Shown here: piece by piece, positions 8,784-17,682 of the stretch
Numbering within the stretch: the stretch's first letter is position 1
How the letters are laid out: every line of letters begins with the position of its first letter
NCBI RefSeq assembly: GCF_004362195.1
Contig: NZ_SNWG01000001.1
Location: forward strand, 2,418,001 to 2,482,000
Source of the DNA: Microbacterium sp. BK668
Lineage (GTDB): Bacteria; Actinomycetota; Actinomycetes; Actinomycetales; Microbacteriaceae
DNA: 64,000 bases
Direction: 5' to 3'
Position numbers and translations under genes: made by a program
Notes under the pieces: generated by a model
The model's database searches: none
What the model saw: the letters and a program-made list of their open reading frames with translations, nothing else
Told to the model about the DNA's origin: nothing

Positions 8784-9509
8784 GTGACCGACGTCACCCC
8801 GCGGCGCGCGGATCAGCCCCTCTCCGAGGGCGCCCCGCGCGCCGTTCTCGTCGACAAGCTCGGCGTCGACATCGACGCCGGGCTTCTGTCGCTCGCCCTC
8901 ACGCACCGTTCCTACGCGTACGAGCACGGCCAGATCCCCCACAACGAGCGCCTCGAGTTCCTCGGCGACTCCGTCCTGGGGCAGGCGGTCACCGTCCGGC
9001 TGTTCACGCATCACCCCGAGCTCGACGAGGGCTTGCTCGCCAAGCGCCGCGCCTCGGTGGTGTCGACCGTCGCCCTCGCCGACGTCGGGCGGCGCATCGG
9101 CTTGGGCGACCACGTCCTCCTCGGACGCGGTGAGCAGCTCACCGGAGGCCGCGACAAGGACTCGATCCTCGCCGACACGCTCGAAGCCATCATCGGCGCG
9201 ACCTACCTGTCCAACGGGCCGGACGCCGCTACGTCCCTCGTGATCCGGCTGATCGAGCCGCTCCTCGACGATCCGGACCGCTACGGAGCGGCGATGGATC
9301 CGAAGACGAGCCTGCAGGAGCTCGCCGCCCGCGACGGCCAGGCGGCTCCGGTCTACGTCGTGGAGTCGACCGGCCCCGACCACGACCGCCGCTTCACCGC
9401 GACGGTCTCGGTCGGTGACGTGTCGGCCCAGGGGACGGGTACGAGCAAGAAGCACGCCGAGGCGGCGGCGGCGCTCGGAGCGTGGCGCCTGCTGAGCGGG
9501 CGTGCCTGA
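8784..9509 (+). CDS. rnc: Ribonuclease III
   Basis: Double-stranded-RNA endonuclease for rRNA precursor processing and mRNA decay. The signature NERLEFLGDSVLG at about residues 54-66 carries the metal-binding Glu/Asp residues. The second acidic site is in ADTLEAIIGA near residue 130. A dsRNA-binding domain (KTSLQELAARDG to KKHAEAAAALGAWRLL) ends the 241-residue protein. The GTG start lies 13 nt after rpmF. The 3-prime end overlaps mutM by 8 nt, so the two are probably co-translated. Confidence 0.96.
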   Translation: MTDVTPRRADQPLSEGAPRAVLVDKLGVDIDAGLLSLALTHRSYAYEHGQIPHNERLEFLGDSVLGQAVTVRLFTHHPELDEGLLAKRRASVVSTVALADVGRRIGLGDHVLLGRGEQLTGGRDKDSILADTLEAIIGATYLSNGPDAATSLVIRLIEPLLDDPDRYGAAMDPKTSLQELAARDGQAAPVYVVESTGPDHDRRFTATVSVGDVSAQGTGTSKKHAEAAAALGAWRLLSGRA

Positions 9510-10431
9510 GCTCCCCGAGGTCGAGGTCGTTCGCGCCGGCCTCGAGCCCGCCGTCGCCGGCGCCCTCATCACCGGCGTGACGGTGCTCGACGAGCGCGCG
9601 CTCACGCGGCACGCGGGCGGCGCCGCCGATTTCGAGGCGGCCCTCACCGGGCGGTCGATCGAGGGGGCCGCGCGCCGCGGCAAGTTCCTCTGGCTGCCGC
9701 TCCTGCCCGCTCAGGGTGCCGTCCCGGTCGATGCCATCGTCGGCCACCTGGGCATGAGCGGTCAGCTTCTCCTGCGATCGCCCGGCGCTCCGGCAGAGCG
9801 TCACGAGCGCGTGCGACTCGACATCCACCACCCCTCGCACGGCGAGATCTCCGTCGTCTTCGCCGACCAGCGCACCTTCGGATCGCTCGCCGTGGACGCG
9901 CTGCTCCCGACGCCCGATGCAGCGCCGGGAGGCCGGGGGACGCACGCCGCCGCCGTCCCGACACAGGTCGCCCACATCGCGCGCGACCCGCTCGATCCGG
10001 CGTTCTCCGATCGCGGGTTCCGCACCGCCCTGAGCCGCAAGAACTCGGCCGTCAAGCGCGTGCTGCTCGATCAGTCCGTCGTGAGCGGAGTGGGCAACAT
10101 CTACGCCGACGAGGCGCTCTGGGCTTCCCGCATCCATCCGGAGACACCCGCCCGCGCGCTCTCGACCCGGGCCGCCAACCGGCTGCTGCTCGAGGTGCGC
10201 GCGGTGCTCGAGAAGGCCCTCGCCGAGGGCGGGACGAGCTTCGACGCGCAGTACGTCAACGTGAACGGGCAGGCGGGCTACTTCGCGCACTCGCTCCACG
10301 CCTACGGACGCACGGGGGAGCCGTGCCCGCGGTGCGGGCGGCCGATCGTGCGCGTCTCGTTCATGAACCGGTCGAGCCACTACTGCCCGCACTGCCAGCG
10401 TCAACCGCGGCCGGCGCAGCCTCCCGGCTGA
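9502..10431 (+). CDS. mutM: Formamidopyrimidine-DNA glycosylase
   Basis: Base-excision repair enzyme for 8-oxoguanine. The mature N terminus PELPEVEVVR provides the catalytic proline and glutamate. The conserved lysine is in RRGKFLWLPL near residue 60. The helix-two-turn-helix segment GVGNIYADEALW is present, and the C-terminal zinc finger has C275, C278, C295 and C298. The length of 309 residues includes an insertion of about 20 residues (PTPDAAPGGRG region). The start is GTG 9502, inside the end of rnc. Confidence 0.95.
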   Translation: MPELPEVEVVRAGLEPAVAGALITGVTVLDERALTRHAGGAADFEAALTGRSIEGAARRGKFLWLPLLPAQGAVPVDAIVGHLGMSGQLLLRSPGAPAERHERVRLDIHHPSHGEISVVFADQRTFGSLAVDALLPTPDAAPGGRGTHAAAVPTQVAHIARDPLDPAFSDRGFRTALSRKNSAVKRVLLDQSVVSGVGNIYADEALWASRIHPETPARALSTRAANRLLLEVRAVLEKALAEGGTSFDAQYVNVNGQAGYFAHSLHAYGRTGEPCPRCGRPIVRVSFMNRSSHYCPHCQRQPRPAQPPG

Positions 10432-10435
10432 GTGT

Positions 10436-10469
10436 GGGATGCCGCGCCCGGCGCGGGGCGCGGCATCCC
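10436..10469. terminator. Convergent terminator hairpin, mutM / GNAT gene
   Basis: Perfect 14-bp stem, 10436-10449 with 10456-10469, and a 6-nt loop GGCGCG. It begins 5 nt after the mutM stop and lies 11 nt from the convergent GNAT stop. No T tract follows on either side. Confidence 0.7.
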
Positions 10470-10479
10470 TCGACGATCC

Positions 10480-11580
10480 CTACGCGAGGATCTTCTTCCA
10501 GGCGCCCGCGTACGACACCGGCGTGAAGCCGATCGCCTCGTTGATGTCGAGCATTGGCCGGTTCTCCTCGGCGTTGAACGTCGAGACGCGCGGCGACTCG
10601 GGTGCGATCTCGCGCCACCGCAGCAGGTTGGCGCACTTGACGATCGTCCCGAGTCGGTGGCCCCTGTGCTCCTTCAGCACGAGCGTGCCGTACTGATGGG
10701 TCGCGCCGGACCGGTCGTCGGCCGCGATCACGAGCTCGTTGTACGCCGCGATCACCCCCGTCGGGACATGCTGGACGCAAGCGACCGACACGACCTGCCC
10801 CTGCGCGGCGATGCGGGCATCCCGGCGGCGCACGCGCTCGGCATCCCACTTCTCCTCTTCGATGACCATGCCGCCCTGCGGGACGTCCGTCGACATGCGG
10901 GAGATCGCGTAGGCGTAGCCGTCCTGGAACTCCTCGGGGGTCGGCGGCGCCGTCCAGCTGACGACGCGATAGTCCTCCCCGGCGAAGGCGAGGGCTTGAG
11001 CGAGCATCGACTCCACGAGGGCGAACGAGCCGCGCAGATCGAAGGCCCTGTTGCGCTCCACCTGCTCGAGCGTGAAGCCGTTCTCGAGCTGGAACACCGT
11101 CTGGCGATCGTCCGCCGGCACCTCGCCCCAGCCCGTCGACGGCTGCAGCCTCGGCCCGGTGGTCCCGGGTCGATGCAGCGTCCAGGTCTGGAGGACGGTG
11201 CGCCCCAGTGCCCGCGCCTCCTCTTCCGCCGCGGCGAGGAGTGCCTCCTCGACACCCTCGCCCCAGTGCTCGGGGTCGACGAGCAGGTCGAAGTCGGACG
11301 TCGTCGCGGTCTCGTCCTGGGCGTAGCGGAGCGTCACCGCGCCGAGGATGCGGCCGTCGCGCTCGGCCCAGAAGCCGGTCTGCCCCCAGTCGCGCTGGTC
11401 CTGCCAGAACCCCAGCGCCTCGAGAGGCTCCTGATGCAGATCGTCGTGCCCGGCGTCGTGCAGGCAGACGGCGTTGCCGAGGCGGACCATCTCGAGGAAG
11501 GGCCCGGCGTCGGGGGCGTCGACCGTCGCGGGGACGACGATGCGTCCGATCGTGAGCGGTGGGGCGGCCGTCTCAGTCAT
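10480..11580 (-). CDS. GNAT family N-acetyltransferase, two-domain, paralogue 1
   Basis: A 366-residue protein with two GNAT-like halves. Acetyl-CoA-binding features are LLVDPEHWGEGVEEALLAAA in the N-terminal half and LVLKEHRGHRLGTIVKCANL in the C-terminal half, followed by STFNAEENRPMLDINEAIGF. The architecture resembles actinobacterial tandem-GNAT proteins such as mycothiol synthase, but the substrate is unknown. ATG 11580 overlaps the stop of the upstream paralogue by 8 nt. A 9-residue in-frame extension to 11607 is unlikely because it would lie further inside that gene. The two proteins are clearly related, most strongly over the last 100 residues, which indicates local gene duplication. 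Confidence 0.85.
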   Translation of the reverse strand: MTETAAPPLTIGRIVVPATVDAPDAGPFLEMVRLGNAVCLHDAGHDDLHQEPLEALGFWQDQRDWGQTGFWAERDGRILGAVTLRYAQDETATTSDFDLLVDPEHWGEGVEEALLAAAEEEARALGRTVLQTWTLHRPGTTGPRLQPSTGWGEVPADDRQTVFQLENGFTLEQVERNRAFDLRGSFALVESMLAQALAFAGEDYRVVSWTAPPTPEEFQDGYAYAISRMSTDVPQGGMVIEEEKWDAERVRRRDARIAAQGQVVSVACVQHVPTGVIAAYNELVIAADDRSGATHQYGTLVLKEHRGHRLGTIVKCANLLRWREIAPESPRVSTFNAEENRPMLDINEAIGFTPVSYAGAWKKILA

Positions 11581-12661
11581 CGAGCACCTTCTTCCATGCG
11601 CCCTCATACGCGATCGGCGCGAATCCGATCGCCTCGTTGATGTCGAGCATCGGGCGGTTCTCCTCTGCGTTGTACGTGATCATCCGCGGCGACTCCGTCG
11701 CGATCTCGCGCCACGAGAGGAGTCCCGTGCACTTGACGAGCATGCCCAGCCGATGGCCGCGGTGCTGCTTGAGCACCAGGGTGTCCTCCTGATGGGATGC
11801 TTCGGTGCGGTCCTTGCCGATGACGAGCTCGTTGAATGCGCACAGCTCGCCGGTCTCGATGTGCTGTGCGGCCGTCACGAGGAGGAGCCTGCCCGACTCG
11901 GTGTACAGGGCGTCGTGGCGGGCGACGCGCGCGGCATCCCAGCCCTCCTCGTCGAACTCGAGTCCGGCCGCGGGTGCGTCGGTGTTCATGCGCGACTTCA
12001 TCCATGCGTAGCCCTCGACGAACTCCGGGGGCGTCGGGGGAGACCACTGCACGACGCGATACCCCGTCGAGGCCGCCTGCGCCTCGGCCAGCAGCCGCTC
12101 GATCTCGTCGAAGGAGCCCTGTAGGTCGAGGGCGCTGTTGCGCTCGACCTGCTCGAGGGTGTACCCGTGCCGCAGGTAGAAGCGTGCCGCGTCGTCCTCG
12201 GGGATCGAGCCGAAGCCCGTCGGCGAGTCGATGCGGGGACCGGGGGCCGCCGGATGCTCGGCCCACGACTGCAGGACCGTGCGGCCGTGCTCGCGGGCGG
12301 TCTGCTCGATGAGCTCGTAGCCGGCGGAGCCGATGCCCTGGCCACGCGCCTGGCGAAGGAGCTCGATGAGCCAGAACACGTTCTTGGATCCCTCGTGCAG
12401 AGGGACGTCGGCGCCTACGCGTCCGACGGGCACGCCGTCGCGCAGCACCAGCCATACCAGCCGCTTCTCGTACTCGGTGGGGCGGTAGTGGGGAAGCAGC
12501 TCGTCGGCGACGATGGAGTGATCGCCGTGACCGGAGATCTCGGCGTAGATGCGGTTTCGCACGTCGACCATGTCGAGGAAGTCGCGTGCGTCCGGGGAGT
12601 CGATGGAGTCGGGGATGGTCAGCGGTCGGAACTCGACGCCGGTGATCGTGGTGGTGCTCAT
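11573..12661 (-). CDS. GNAT family N-acetyltransferase, two-domain, paralogue 2
   Basis: A 362-residue double-GNAT protein. The N-terminal half has the acetyl-CoA loop LLRQARGQGIGSAGYELI. The C-terminal half has LVLKQHRGHRLGMLVKCTGL and TYNAEENRPMLDINEAIGF, shared almost exactly with its downstream paralogue. The first GNAT loop is better conserved here (RGQGIG) than in paralogue 1, where it reads WGEGVE. A weak CAGGAAC upstream may serve as ribosome binding site. A strong hairpin just upstream separates it from the 85-residue gene, so it probably has its own weak promoter or depends on read-through. Confidence 0.85.
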   Translation of the reverse strand: MSTTTITGVEFRPLTIPDSIDSPDARDFLDMVDVRNRIYAEISGHGDHSIVADELLPHYRPTEYEKRLVWLVLRDGVPVGRVGADVPLHEGSKNVFWLIELLRQARGQGIGSAGYELIEQTAREHGRTVLQSWAEHPAAPGPRIDSPTGFGSIPEDDAARFYLRHGYTLEQVERNSALDLQGSFDEIERLLAEAQAASTGYRVVQWSPPTPPEFVEGYAWMKSRMNTDAPAAGLEFDEEGWDAARVARHDALYTESGRLLLVTAAQHIETGELCAFNELVIGKDRTEASHQEDTLVLKQHRGHRLGMLVKCTGLLSWREIATESPRMITYNAEENRPMLDINEAIGFAPIAYEGAWKKVLDD

Positions 12662-12702
12662 GAGGGGTTCCTGGTCAGAAGTGCGGTCGGAGCGCGGTGG
12701 GG

Positions 12703-12733
12703 CGGTGTGCGGCCCGGTGCGGGCCGCACACCG
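12703..12733 (-). terminator. Terminator hairpin after the 85-residue gene
   Basis: Perfect 13-bp stem, 12703-12715 with 12721-12733, and a 5-nt loop GGTGC. It starts directly after the minus-strand stop at 12734 and has no T tract. Confidence 0.65.
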
Positions 12734-12991
12734 TCAGAGGTGCGGCTGCAGCAGGTGCAGCCGCCGCAGTGCAGCGTTCTCCCGCGCCTCGAGACCGGAA
12801 CGGTTCTCGAGAGCGCGCGAGCGCAGGTCGCGGTCCGCGCGACGGTTCGCGTGGGCCGCGCTCCGCAGAAGCAGCCAGAGGCCGAGGCGCAGCGATGCGC
12901 GGTCGACGAGGCCGACGGGAGCGGATGCCGGCAGAGCCGGAGCGGGCGGATGGAGGTCCAGAGTGCGGACGTCCACGAGGAGCTTGGACAT
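12734..12991 (-). CDS. Small protein of unknown function (85 residues)
   Basis: I do not recognise a named family. The product starts MSKLLVDVRTLDLH, has a proline/alanine linker, then a short amphipathic or hydrophobic segment (RASLRLGLWLLLRSAA) at about residues 31-46, and an arginine-rich helical tail. Support for a real gene is AAGGAAAG at proper spacing before ATG 12991, high G/C third positions, and a perfect hairpin immediately after the stop. It lies 156 nt downstream of a 37-codon small ORF behind a consensus-like promoter. The gap between them contains short inverted repeats (CTGCCnnnnGGCAG and CTCCCGGGAG). Confidence 0.6.
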   Translation of the reverse strand: MSKLLVDVRTLDLHPPAPALPASAPVGLVDRASLRLGLWLLLRSAAHANRRADRDLRSRALENRSGLEARENAALRRLHLLQPHL

Positions 12992-13147
12992 GGTGGTGTC
13001 TTTCCTTGAAGGGATGAGGGGTCGGTTCGCCGGAGGAGCGCGGATCGCGCTCGAGAGATGGCGGGGCGATGCGGGCGCAGGGATGCGCCGCGGGCGGGAT
13101 CGCCGGATCAGCCTGCCTGAGGGCAGAGTTCTCCCGGGAGCGGCAGG

Positions 13148-13261
13148 TCAGCCGGCCGTGGGGATGAACGCGTAGAAGGACCCGGTCGCCGTGGCACGGA
13201 ATCCACCGCACGCGGTGGCGTGGACCGGCGCAGTGCCGGCAGCAGTCATGTGCATCATCAT
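13148..13261 (-). CDS. Small ORF of 37 codons behind strong promoter and RBS
   Basis: The minus strand reads ATG at 13261 to TGA at 13148. The peptide begins MMMHMTAAGT, has one cysteine (ATACGGF) and ends FYAFIPTAG. The ribosome binding site is near perfect: AAAGGAGG (plus-strand CCTCCTTT, 13267-13274), 5 nt from the ATG. A promoter with TTGACG and TAGCGT separated by 18 bp lies upstream. Three consecutive ATG codons start the frame. It could be a functional microprotein or a regulatory leader peptide for the 85-residue gene. I know no homologue. Confidence 0.55.
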   Translation of the reverse strand: MMMHMTAAGTAPVHATACGGFRATATGSFYAFIPTAG

Positions 13262-13295
13262 GGCGACCTCCTTTCGACTTCTGACGCGATCAGCG

Positions 13296-13325
13296 ACGCT
13301 AGCGCAGTCGTGTGGTCGGCGTCAA
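13296..13325 (-). promoter_or_regulatory. Sigma-70-type promoter for the small-ORF unit
   Basis: On the minus strand the -35 TTGACG (plus 13320-13325), an 18-bp spacer and the -10 TAGCGT (plus 13296-13301) are followed by a leader of about 28 nt to the small ORF. This is the closest match to the classical consensus in the window. Confidence 0.7.
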
Positions 13326-13498
13326 GGTTTTTCTCAGAAACGGCGGTTCGCCGCGCGTGTCGCCTTGCGTGCCGAACGGCCGGAAACCCTCGCGGAGCTT
13401 CGAGCGAAGCATCCCTCCACCGGCCCGGCGCACGGGCGTTCCCCGGCGTGTCGGGTACGGTTGTCGCGTCATCCATCGGCCGTTGCGGAGGCTCGTCC

Positions 13499-16400
13499 AT
13501 GCACCTGAAGAGCGTGACGCTCAAAGGGTTCAAGTCGTTCGCGCAGCCCACGACCTTCGCCTTCGAGCCGGGCGTCACGTGCATCGTCGGTCCGAACGGA
13601 TCCGGGAAGTCGAACGTCGTCGACGCTCTCGCCTGGGTCATGGGGGAGCAGGGGGCCAAGACGCTGCGCGGCGGGAAGATGGAGGACGTCATCTTCGCGG
13701 GCACCGCGACACGCGGGCCGCTCGGGCGGGCGGAGGTGCAGCTGACCATCGACAACGCCGACGGCGTGCTGCCGATCGAATACTCCGAGGTGACCATCAG
13801 CCGCACACTCTTCCGCAACGGGGCCAGCGAGTACGCCATCAACGGCGAGACGTGCCGGCTGCTGGATGTGCAAGAGCTGCTGAGCGACACCGGCCTCGGC
13901 CGGGAGATGCACGTGATCGTCGGTCAGGGCCGCCTCGACAGCGTCCTGCAGGCCTCGCCGGAGGAGCGCCGCGGCTTCATCGAGGAGGCCGCGGGCATCC
14001 TCAAGCACCGGCGGCGCAAGGAGAAGACCGTCCGCAAGCTCGAGGCGATGGAGGCGAACCTGCTGCGCCTCAGCGATCTCGCGGGCGAGCTGCGCCGGCA
14101 GCTGAAGCCGCTCGGACGTCAGGCGGAGATCGCGCGAGAGGCCGCGACGATCGCGGCGGTCGTCCGCGACGCCAAGGCGCGGCTCTTCGCCGACGAACTC
14201 GTCGCCCTCCGTACCGAGCTGGGCGGCCACACCCGCAGCGAGCAGGAACGGCATGCCGAGCGGCTCGTCCTGCAGGACCGGCTCGAGAACGTCCGGTCGC
14301 GCATCGAGGTGCTCGAAGCCGACCAGCGCTCGGAGGCCGTCGACCGGGCTCGCAGCGTGGCATTCGAGCTCGAGCGCGTGCAGGAGCGCGTGCGCGGCCT
14401 GTACACGCTGGCGGGTCAGCGCCTCGCCCTCCTCAGCGAGGGCGTCGACGACGATCCCGCGACGCGCACGACGGTCTCGCAGGCGATGATCGAGGAGGCT
14501 CGAACCGAGATCGACGACATCGCGGCGGGGCGGGGTGACGCCCAGGACGCCGCGGCGGAGGCCGCGCGCGAGGTCCTTCGCGCGCGGGCCGAGCTCGACG
14601 CGCTCGACGCCGACATCGCCGCGCAGAGCGCCCTCGTGTCGGAGCACGACATGCGGATCACCGCGCTGCGCGGAACGGCCGAGGCCGCAGCCTCGACGCT
14701 CGCCGCCGTCCGCGGCGCGGTGGAGCGACAGCAGAAGGCGCTCGACGCAGCCCTGGCCCGCCGGGCGGACGCCGAGGCGGCGCTCGAGGGCATCGACCCC
14801 GATCTCGTCGCCGAGGGCACCACCGCCGAGCACGCGGCGGCCTACGAGCGCGCTCAGCGCGACGCGACCGATGCCGAGGGCGCGGTGCACGGACTGCGCG
14901 AGCGGCTGCATGCCGCGGAGCGCGAGCTCGAGGCCCTGCGGGCGCAGACCAAGACGCTGAGCCGTGCCCTCGACACGCGCAACGCGGCAGCCGACATCGT
15001 GGCGCGCGGGGGCTCCGGCGTCCGCGGGCTCATCGGGGATGCCATCAAGGTCACGCCGGGCTACGAGGCCGCGATCGCAGCCGTCCTGGGACCGCTCGCG
15101 GAAGGCGTGCTCGTCGATTCGACCGACGACGCGTTCAACGTCGCCGCGCTCGCGCGGGACGGAGACCTCGGCGTCGTGGACATCGCGGTCGCCCACGCCG
15201 GGCGGGCGACGGAGCCGACGGCGGCCGTCCGCGGCGCGGTCGCCGCGCGCGACGTCGTGGCGGCGCCCGACGGCGTGATCGGCATCCTGGCACCCGTGCT
15301 CATCGCCGAGGACCTCGACGCAGCCCGGTCGATCGCGGCGCAGGCGCCGTCGTCCACGGTGGTCACCCGCACGGGCGAGGTCGTGACGGCCCACACCCTC
15401 CGCGCGGGATCCGGACAGGGGCGCTCGCGCCTCGAGCTGGCGGCGGAGCGGGATGCCGCGTCCGAACGGCTCGCGGAGATCACCGTCGTCTCGGACTCCC
15501 TGCGTACCGCCCTCGCCGACACGGTGGGCGAGCTGGAGAGCGCCCGGCAGGCGACCAAGACCGCTCTCGAGACGCTGCGCGCGCACGACGCGGCCCTCGC
15601 TGCGCACGCCGAGCAGGTCAACCGGGCGACCGTCCGGCACGAGGCGGCGATCGCCGAGTGCGAGCGCCTCGCAGCGGGTCTGGCCCAGGCCGAGGCGGCG
15701 GTCGAGGATGCCGTCGCCTCCGCCCGCGTCGCCGACGAGCGCCTGACCGTGGCCCTCGAGGCCCCGCGACCGATCCTCGACGCGTCTGCGCGAGAGGGAC
15801 TGCTCGCCGGCCTCGAGGCGGCACGGGAGGACGAGATGCGTACGCGGCTCGAGGTCGAGACGCTGCGTGAACGGGTCCGCGCGGCGGAGGCCCGCGTCAT
15901 CCAGCTGTCGAACCAGCGCGAGCGCGAGCGGGAGGCGGCGGCGGAGGCGGCTCGGCGGGCGGTCATCCGGAGGCAGCAGCGCGAGACGGCGGCCGCCGTG
16001 ACGGCTCAGCTGCCGCCGCTCCTGGATGCCATCGACCGCTCCGTGACGCAGGCGCGACTCGAGCTCGCGACGGCCGAGAGCGCCCGCACCGCCGTGACGC
16101 AGGAGCTCGCCGAGCTCCGGGCGCAGGAGTCGGCCGCGCGCGAGCGGCTGGCAGGGCTGACGGAGAGCGTGCACGGCCTCGAGCTGCAGATCCACGAGAA
16201 GCGACTGCACGTTGCGAGCCTGCTCGAGCGCGTCGCCTCCGAGCTGGGCTTGGAAGAAAACATTCTCATTTCGGAATATGGCCCCGATCAGCCGATCCCT
16301 CTGAACTCCGACGAGAAGGACGACGCCTCGGTGCCGTTCGACCGCGCCGAGCAGCGGCGACGCCTGCAGGACGCCGAGCGCAAGCTGAGCCAGCTCGGCC

Positions 16401-17002
16401 GCGTCAACCCGCTCGCTCTGGAGGAGTTCGCCGCGCTCGAGCAGCGCCACAAGTTCCTCACCGAGCAGCTGGCCGATCTGACGCAGACGCGCAAGGACCT
16501 GATGACCATCATCGAGGAGCTCGACGAGCGGATGCAGACGATCTTCCTCGCGGCCTTCGAGGACACCAGGACGGCGTTCGGCGACGTGTTCCCGATCCTG
16601 TTCCCCGGGGGTACGGGCAGCATCTCGCTCACCGACCCCGACAACCCCCTCACGACCGGCATCGAGGTCGCCGTGCGTCCCGTGGGCAAGAAGATCGAGC
16701 GGCTCTCGCTTCTGTCGGGCGGCGAACGCTCGCTCGCGGCGGTGGCTCTGCTGACGGCGATCTTCAAAGCGCGTCCGAGTCCCTTCTACATCCTCGACGA
16801 GGTGGAGGCCGCACTCGACGATGCGAATCTCGGACGCCTGCTGGGCGTCTTCGAGCAGCTGCGGGCGTCCAGCCAGCTCATCGTCATCACGCATCAGAAG
16901 CGCACGATGGAGATCGCGGACGCCCTCTACGGTGTCTCGATGCGCCAGGACGGCGTCTCGGCCGTGGTCGGCCAGCGGGTGGGGGAGCGCGTCGCGTCGT
17001 GA
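13499..17002 (+). CDS. smc: Chromosome segregation ATPase SMC
   Basis: Condensin ATPase that organises and segregates the nucleoid. The Walker A GPNGSGKS is at residues 31-38. The two long coiled-coil arms are rich in Ala, Glu and Arg. A hinge domain starts around residue 507 (GVRGLIGDAIKVTPGYEAA). The signature LSGGERSLAAVALL is near residue 1071 and Walker B FYILDEVEAALDD near 1097-1109. The total of 1167 residues is normal for the family. ATG 13499 places the canonical MHLKSVTLKGFKSF first. The region 13326-13498 upstream holds no gene; TACGGT at 13456-13461 is a possible -10. Confidence 0.97.
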   Translation: MHLKSVTLKGFKSFAQPTTFAFEPGVTCIVGPNGSGKSNVVDALAWVMGEQGAKTLRGGKMEDVIFAGTATRGPLGRAEVQLTIDNADGVLPIEYSEVTISRTLFRNGASEYAINGETCRLLDVQELLSDTGLGREMHVIVGQGRLDSVLQASPEERRGFIEEAAGILKHRRRKEKTVRKLEAMEANLLRLSDLAGELRRQLKPLGRQAEIAREAATIAAVVRDAKARLFADELVALRTELGGHTRSEQERHAERLVLQDRLENVRSRIEVLEADQRSEAVDRARSVAFELERVQERVRGLYTLAGQRLALLSEGVDDDPATRTTVSQAMIEEARTEIDDIAAGRGDAQDAAAEAAREVLRARAELDALDADIAAQSALVSEHDMRITALRGTAEAAASTLAAVRGAVERQQKALDAALARRADAEAALEGIDPDLVAEGTTAEHAAAYERAQRDATDAEGAVHGLRERLHAAERELEALRAQTKTLSRALDTRNAAADIVARGGSGVRGLIGDAIKVTPGYEAAIAAVLGPLAEGVLVDSTDDAFNVAALARDGDLGVVDIAVAHAGRATEPTAAVRGAVAARDVVAAPDGVIGILAPVLIAEDLDAARSIAAQAPSSTVVTRTGEVVTAHTLRAGSGQGRSRLELAAERDAASERLAEITVVSDSLRTALADTVGELESARQATKTALETLRAHDAALAAHAEQVNRATVRHEAAIAECERLAAGLAQAEAAVEDAVASARVADERLTVALEAPRPILDASAREGLLAGLEAAREDEMRTRLEVETLRERVRAAEARVIQLSNQREREREAAAEAARRAVIRRQQRETAAAVTAQLPPLLDAIDRSVTQARLELATAESARTAVTQELAELRAQESAARERLAGLTESVHGLELQIHEKRLHVASLLERVASELGLEENILISEYGPDQPIPLNSDEKDDASVPFDRAEQRRRLQDAERKLSQLGRVNPLALEEFAALEQRHKFLTEQLADLTQTRKDLMTIIEELDERMQTIFLAAFEDTRTAFGDVFPILFPGGTGSISLTDPDNPLTTGIEVAVRPVGKKIERLSLLSGGERSLAAVALLTAIFKARPSPFYILDEVEAALDDANLGRLLGVFEQLRASSQLIVITHQKRTMEIADALYGVSMRQDGVSAVVGQRVGERVAS

Positions 17003-17643
17003 GCCGCCCGACCGCTCGAGCCGCGGTGGCGGTCTCCGTCGCACTCCTCGTCTCCCTGAGCGGGTGCACGGTGCAGCCGTCTCCGACGCCGAGCGCCGCC
17101 GAGCCCTCGCCTTCGTCGTCCGAACCGCCGACCGTCCAGATCTCCCTCGATGACGGCGACCTGCTGGATCCCGCGCAGACGGCCTCGTGGGCGGATCCGC
17201 TCGACGGTGCCGCCGGGTACACGGTCGTGACAGCCGACGACGGGGACGGCTCGTGGTCGTACCGGAGCGAGGCGACGGACTGCGTCGTCGGCTACTGGCA
17301 CGGCGCCCTTCCCGATTCCGGCGAAGGGGACGGCGACGCCGCCGACTCGGACCTGCTGCTCGCCGCCCAGTTCGGAACGACGGCCGAGGAGATCGCGTCC
17401 TTCGCGCGTGACGACCTCGCCCCTTTCCGCACCCCCTCCGAACTCGTCCAGACACGGGCGGTCGCGGGCGCCGACTCCGAGACCGCGACGACCTACCTCG
17501 TCGCCGCGCGCGCCTTCGCGGCGCTGGATATGGGCTTCGTCGCGACGCTGCGGTGCCCCTCGACCACGGACGTGCGCGACATGTGGGCGCTCCTGAGCTC
17601 GGATCCGAACGCATTCCAGCTCGTCTTCTCGGGCACGGGCTGA
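16999..17643 (+). CDS. Putative lipoprotein of unknown function
   Basis: A 214-residue protein with a signal sequence and lipobox LSGC; the lipidated cysteine is residue 23. A Ser/Pro/Glu-rich linker (residues 25-46) follows, then a globular part with two further cysteines (ATDCVVGYW and LRCPSTTD) that may form a disulfide. I do not recognise the family. The GTG start overlaps the smc stop (GTGA), so it is translated with smc, and ftsY follows 39 nt later. The tight coupling to smc may be positional only. Confidence 0.75.
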   Translation: MSRPTARAAVAVSVALLVSLSGCTVQPSPTPSAAEPSPSSSEPPTVQISLDDGDLLDPAQTASWADPLDGAAGYTVVTADDGDGSWSYRSEATDCVVGYWHGALPDSGEGDGDAADSDLLLAAQFGTTAEEIASFARDDLAPFRTPSELVQTRAVAGADSETATTYLVAARAFAALDMGFVATLRCPSTTDVRDMWALLSSDPNAFQLVFSGTG

Positions 17644-17670
17644 CGATCCGTCGCCGCGTGGAGCGCCCCA

Positions 17671-17676
17671 TAGGCT
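17671..17676 (+). promoter_or_regulatory. -10 box of leaderless ftsY
   Basis: TAGGCT, 6 nt before ATG 17683. Confidence 0.55.
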
Positions 17677-17682
17677 GGAGTC

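Noticed and set aside
13469..17671. A 1400-codon open frame antisense to smc, and similar long antisense frames over other genes
   Set aside because: They arise from the G/C third-position bias of the real genes, have Arg/Ala-rich low-complexity translations, no start signals and no recognisable domains.
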